The notes beneath the pieces are model-generated. The model was not told the origin of the DNA, did not search any database, and saw only the letters and a program-made list of their open reading frames with translations. Shown here piece by piece: positions 60,407 to 64,000 of a stretch of 64,000 nucleotides of DNA. The number at the start of each line of letters is the position of its first letter. The stretch's first letter is position 1. This stretch comes from Cryomorphaceae bacterium (GTDB lineage: Bacteria; Bacteroidota; Bacteroidia; Flavobacteriales; UBA7430). Made by a program: the position numbers and the translations under genes. Where the stretch lies: assembly GCA_019649675.1 (NCBI GenBank), contig BOWN01000003.1, positions 229,325 through 293,324 of the forward strand, given 5' to 3'.

Positions 60407-61708
60407 CTATCCCAAGTCAGGACCTTGTTGATCCATATCCAAATCATCGTTGTAATATGGGCTGTCATAAGCACTCGGGTAGTCTTGATAACTGTTATAT
60501 GTATAGTCTTCTTCATCTCTAGGAATCATACCACTCTTTTCTTTATTTGATAATTGTTCTAATGCTAATTTTGATATAGTAAAATCAGGATGCTTTTGTT
60601 TTATGTTCTCGATTTCATCTTCAGAAATAAAGAAATGATCTGGACCGCATTATGCGCAGTTTACATATGAACTATCTGTTATAATAACTTGATCAAGGTT
60701 TTTGCCATTATGTTTTTCCGAATGTAAGCTCAGTGTCTAGATTGTAAAACTTCATAATATAATAATTAGTTAATTTAACTTTGGAGTATGCCATTACTTC
60801 CTGCTCAGTTGGCACACAATAATTAGAAATCCTGATATTTTTTTATTATTAAAATCAAATATGATTACCCAAAGAATCTCTTTTGACATTCTTCTCTCAA
60901 ATGAATAGTTTTGTCCATCTTTTTGAACTTTATATTCATTTATTAGTCGAGCTTTTTATAAATATTAGCTATGATAGCAAGGGTCTCCATTATAATATTC
61001 AATTTGAGTTTCAGTGATACAGTTTTTAAGTTTAGGTGTAATATTCTCTACTAAAAATTGATGTACTTTTCTCTTGTATCAAAATCATAAAATGAAAACT
61101 GACTATAAATTTTTATTTCATCGGATTATGATATGTTTCAAACTTTCAAAATCGTTATTATCCCATACTTTGCATAACGAACTAATTTTAATTTTTTCTG
61201 TTTCCTGACATATTTATATTTTCGTTAATTTTTATACTTGTTAGTTGGTTTTGTAAACCAACCTAATTCTTGTTTATCGGGAAATCTGTCTATTAATCGG
61301 CTCTTAAATTACAACTGGAAAATTTATAATAAGACCAAAAAGCAGTTGCATAAAATACAATCTTTACATAGCAATATTGTTCTAATCTCAAGCGAATCAT
61401 ATGGAGTAAATAATTCATAATCGTCATAGTGATTATACTTCCATATTTCACTAGTTATAAATCTATACGATGAACTCACTAAGCCAATGATTCCTAATGT
61501 AATAGGGATTATAGAGATTTATTTTTATAAGTAACAAGATGAATGTTAATAGAACCAAATGGTATGGTTTGAAAGCTAGCCACAAGTTTTCAAGGAAAGT
61601 ATTATTAAGCATTATTGATCCAATACCGAGGTTTCTACATGCTAATTCTCTCTCTAAGTATAAAGCAAGTATACATAATATTAATATTGCTTTACTATTG
61701 AATCTCAT
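60407..61708 (-). CDS. Membrane protein of unknown function (many frame changes)
   Basis: Reverse-strand reading gives MRFNSKAILILCILALYLER at 61708, more hydrophobic segments (NLWLAFKPYHLVLLTFILLL), ITLGIIGLVSSSYRFITSEI and WKYNHYDDYELFTPYDSLEI. After breaks it gives FYDFDTREKYINF, LVENITPKLKNCITETQIEY, KDGQNYSFERRMSKEILWVI, MKFYNLDTELTF, LDQVIITDSSYVNCA and CGPDHFFISEDEIENIKQKH. It ends PDFTISKLALEQLSNKEKSG followed by a Tyr/Asp/Ser-rich tail (SAYDSPYYNDDLDMDQQGPD) and a stop at 60407. I do not recognise the family. The continuous protein-like text across at least six frame changes supports one gene of about 430 residues, but domain order near 61100-61400 is uncertain. Confidence 0.5.
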
Positions 61709-61977
61709 AAAAAATATTTTTCATGGTAACAAGCAAAATTTACATCCTTTTCCGTAAGGTTTATAACTTTTTTGAAGATCTAATACTTTAATATTTTGGT
61801 TTGCTAATAGCTTTCTTTTTGAATAGGAGTGATGATGGTACCTATATCATATGATAGCCATAACAATAAAATTCCATTTATTGTTACCAATAAGGTGATT
61901 AGTAAAGAAAAGCAACCATATTTTTAATATTTTTCATCTGAAACTAGCTTTTGTTAAAGTTTGGATTTTCTATTGTT

Positions 61978-62215
61978 TTAATTGTTTATGATTTTACTTC
62001 CTGGTATTGGATATAGAGTTATCAATATGTTGTTATTAAATATCCAAACAAATCCATTGAATATTCGAATACTTATTTCGTGCCCGTTAAATTTATAATA
62101 TTTCTCAAATATTTTTTGCCTTCGCTTTTGTGTCATCTAATGATTTCCCTTTAGTTAATGCATAAAAAACTTCTTTGTACGTGATTTTTGAATACCTCTT
62201 CGTTGTTTAAATCTC
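61978..62215 (-). CDS. C-terminal part of an unrecognised protein (frame changes)
   Basis: Reverse-strand text ITYKEVFYALTKGKSLDDTK, AKAKNI, KYYKFNGHEISIRIFNGFVW, IFNNNILITLYPIPGSKIIN ends in a stop at 61978. The GHEISIR...GFVWIFNN.LITLYP pattern is like short beta domains at the ends of toxin- or phage-related proteins, but this is only a resemblance. The start is not found. Bases 61709-61977 and 62216-62440 hold further AT-rich sequence with no clear gene. Confidence 0.35.
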
Positions 62216-62439
62216 TTTGACGCATGTTTTATTTATAATTGCTTTATTCGTTTCCATATTTTTTATTTCAAATGTCTACATCAAGCATGTAGTGAATTCT
62301 AGTTTTGTACAATATTTCATGCTTTTAGTTTTTGGTTTCAAACTATATATGAAAGTATTTTATATGTGTTACATTTTTAATATTTTGGTCTTATGGAACG
62401 AGTTTTAAAATATCAGTAGGAAGACATTTATTATTCTGC

Positions 62440-63160
62440 TGGTTATGATAAGTATAATATTACTCAATAAAGAAGTAGATAACTTGGTTCATCTCAAAAT
62501 GATTTGAGCAGCTGATTTATTTAAACAAGAAATGACTAGGTATCCATAATAGGCTAGGCCAGCAATAAGATCAATCATTTGCCCTATCATTAAAGATGTA
62601 ATTAATGATTTATTAAAGAGTATGATGAAAAATTAAACATTTCAGTTTATGTTTGAGACAAAAAGATTTTCCTGGGCATATGCTACATCAAAGACATCTT
62701 TTGTGTCTAGGAGAAAAAGTAATGAATATATTGTTGTGTTATCTCAACATTTTTTAATCAGCTAGATAAGGATGAGTCTAAAAGTGTAATAGCACATGAA
62801 TTTGCTCATTTTTTTTCACAATCATACTTCTGTACCCTGTAAACAAATATTAGACAAAGTTTTCTTATAAAGAAAATAGTTTAAAGTAAAAAAGTTCATT
62901 TATAATTTTAAAAAAATGGAGAATATGTAAAAGTTCAGCTGATTTGTTTGCCCTTCAATATACTAAGTTTGGGAAGAAAACGCAACAGCTCTAAAAAATA
63001 TGAAACAGCTATTTTTAAAAATGTCGATTTATTAATAAAGGTTTTAAAAAATCAATTTAGATTAATTAAAAATAAAGAAATAGCGAAGGTCTTAAGGAGC
63101 ACCCACTATTTTCAGGGTGATGATATTATTTGAGGTAGGTCAATTTCAAAAAGAGTTGGT
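62440..63160 (+). pseudogene. Broken M48-family metalloprotease
   Basis: Plus-strand fragments in several frames read LNISVYVCETKRFSWAYATS, RKSNEYIVVLSQHFFNQL, DKDESKSVIAHEFAHFF (HExxH zinc site as HEFAH), then SSADLFALQYTKFG (third-ligand region, although with Asp-Leu-Phe rather than the usual Glu-Ala-Asp) and NATALKNMKQLFLKM, KNKEIAKVLRSTHYFQGDDI. The order matches M48 peptidases (Ste24/HtpX-like). Frames change every 50-100 bases. This may be a decayed gene or very poor consensus at the end of a contig; the rate is higher than elsewhere in the window. Confidence 0.5.
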
Positions 63161-64000
63161 TGGAACAATTTGTTTAAAAATGAGATACATACAGAAGTTC
63201 AAAAAAATTTTTGATGATTGCGTTTTTAAATTTATCCTGAAAAAATTCAAAATAGATTTGCCATATTTTTAAAATTATCCAGTTTGGTAAGTTGTAGCTG
63301 TATCTGATGGAACTAGATGATGGAGAAATAGAATATCTTTAAATTTTTTTGTTCAAGTGGTAGAATAGAATATCATAGATGAGAAAAGGTTACGGTATTT
63401 GTGAAGAATTAATCAGACCCGCCATCAAATCTGGTTTTTAAATTAAAAGGGGGAAACTTTTTAGAGAGTTATTAACAAATGGAAAGCCTTTTAAAAGGGA
63501 GAAATTTGATATTTCAGCTATTGTTAGACATCTTTTATTTTCTCAAACAGGATAATGAAATCCAGAAATGAATTGAAAAAATACATGAATTTGCTAGTCA
63601 TGAAATTTTGGTTGGAATAAGTCTGGTTTTTTATTCAACAAGTTTTTAACTTTGGGCCCAAAACTAATTTTTACTTTTTGGAATAATAAAATTTAAAGAT
63701 ATTAAAAAACTAATACCGGAGTTTAAAATGCATGTGGTGAGCTTATCCGAAGAACATGTGGTGGATAAACCCAAAATTTGATTAAAAGACTCTATTTTTT
63801 CTCAAATTTGTCTAAAAATCAATTAAAAGAAAGTCCAAATTCGGTTAATGATATTTTTCTATTTATAATGAATCAATGGCTCAATTATAATAATAAAAAT
63901 TTGGGAAACTTTAGAAATTCAATCACTGAATGATTTTTTAAAATTTATTCAAAAAAATATGTGCCAATTTTTTTTAAAAAGTTTCAAAAGATTTTAAAAA
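63161..64000 (+). other. Low-quality coding-like sequence at the right edge
   Basis: No intact gene is present. Short plus-strand protein-like pieces occur (ISKRVGWNNLFKNEIHTEVQ, LSKNQLKESPNSVNDIFLFI, MNQWLNYNNKNLGNF), which may continue the protease region or a following gene. Long A/T homopolymers and frequent stops in all frames prevent a call. Confidence 0.3.

Noticed and set aside
61539..62408. Short forward-strand frames of 60-72 codons
   Set aside because: They lie opposite or between broken reverse-strand genes, have no start signals and show only AT-driven composition.
1..64000. Insertion sequences, prophage, rRNA or tRNA genes
   Set aside because: No transposase, terminal inverted repeat pair, phage structural gene or tRNA/rRNA pattern was recognised anywhere in the window.

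Overview
The window looks like a chromosomal segment of an AT-rich marine flavobacterium (Bacteroidetes, Flavobacteriales). The evidence is the gene families: a TonB receptor with a carboxypeptidase-regulatory-like leader and a DUF4249 partner, an ExbB/ExbD operon with two ExbD genes, TAnnTTTG-type promoter elements, and at least eight secreted proteins ending in a type IX secretion (T9SS) type A sorting signal of the short form D-x-LGR...LFYIYDDGSVEK. No rRNA or tRNA gene was seen, so no finer placement is offered.

Layout. 1-6.4 kb is housekeeping: an ABC exporter (partial), rbfA, a LolC/E-type permease, dusB, a CPBP protease and the ExbB/ExbD operon. 6.5-11.6 kb starts the secreted-protein region: a T9SS protein with lamin-tail-like (LTD-like) domains, an SLC13 transporter with an esterase lipoprotein, and an LTD lipoprotein. 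11.6-18.2 kb is a compact co-directional block (dcuC, iadA, porin, M14 carboxypeptidase, porin) that suggests uptake and breakdown of acidic or isoaspartyl peptides. 18.3-26.6 kb holds two very large modular secreted proteins, one joining an endonuclease I domain to an esterase domain. 27.0-31.8 kb holds a TonB receptor/DUF4249 pair and a T9SS lipase. 32.3-43.6 kb is dominated by two giant repeat proteins: about 60 GC...DDGSC repeats plus a coiled coil, then a protein with five 219-bp tandem repeats. 43.8-53.7 kb carries secreted enzymes (peptidylarginine-deiminase type, esterase, lysyl-oxidase-like, PQQ-type sugar dehydrogenase), a SOUL-MsrA fusion and small genes. 53.7-59.8 kb is mostly housekeeping or metabolic (Ca2+/cation exchanger, chalcone-isomerase-like, oligopeptidase B, Old Yellow Enzyme). 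59.9-64 kb has AT-rich repeats, a membrane protein of unknown function and a broken M48 protease.

Sequence quality matters for reading the window. Many genes are split by single-base indels, mostly in homopolymers, and the density is patchy: clean at 0.4-5.5, 10.7-12.9, 27-32 and 55.6-59.8 kb, severe at 32.3-43 and 47.2-49.5 kb and beyond 60 kb. Codons, domains and even catalytic motifs continue across the breaks, and the 219-bp tandem repeat appears at 216-219 bp. I therefore read most breaks as consensus errors, not gene decay. Such genes are given as single features with the frame changes stated.

Across 6.5-53.7 kb the secreted proteins share four interchangeable modules: the LTD-like domain, the GC...DDGSC repeat, a GDD-type beta domain, and the GW(N/S)xIxY...FNGIGxLxPGQGYQ unit. 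The area behaves like a cassette of recombining surface-protein parts in which hydrolases and oxidases are mounted on adhesive or scaffold repeats.
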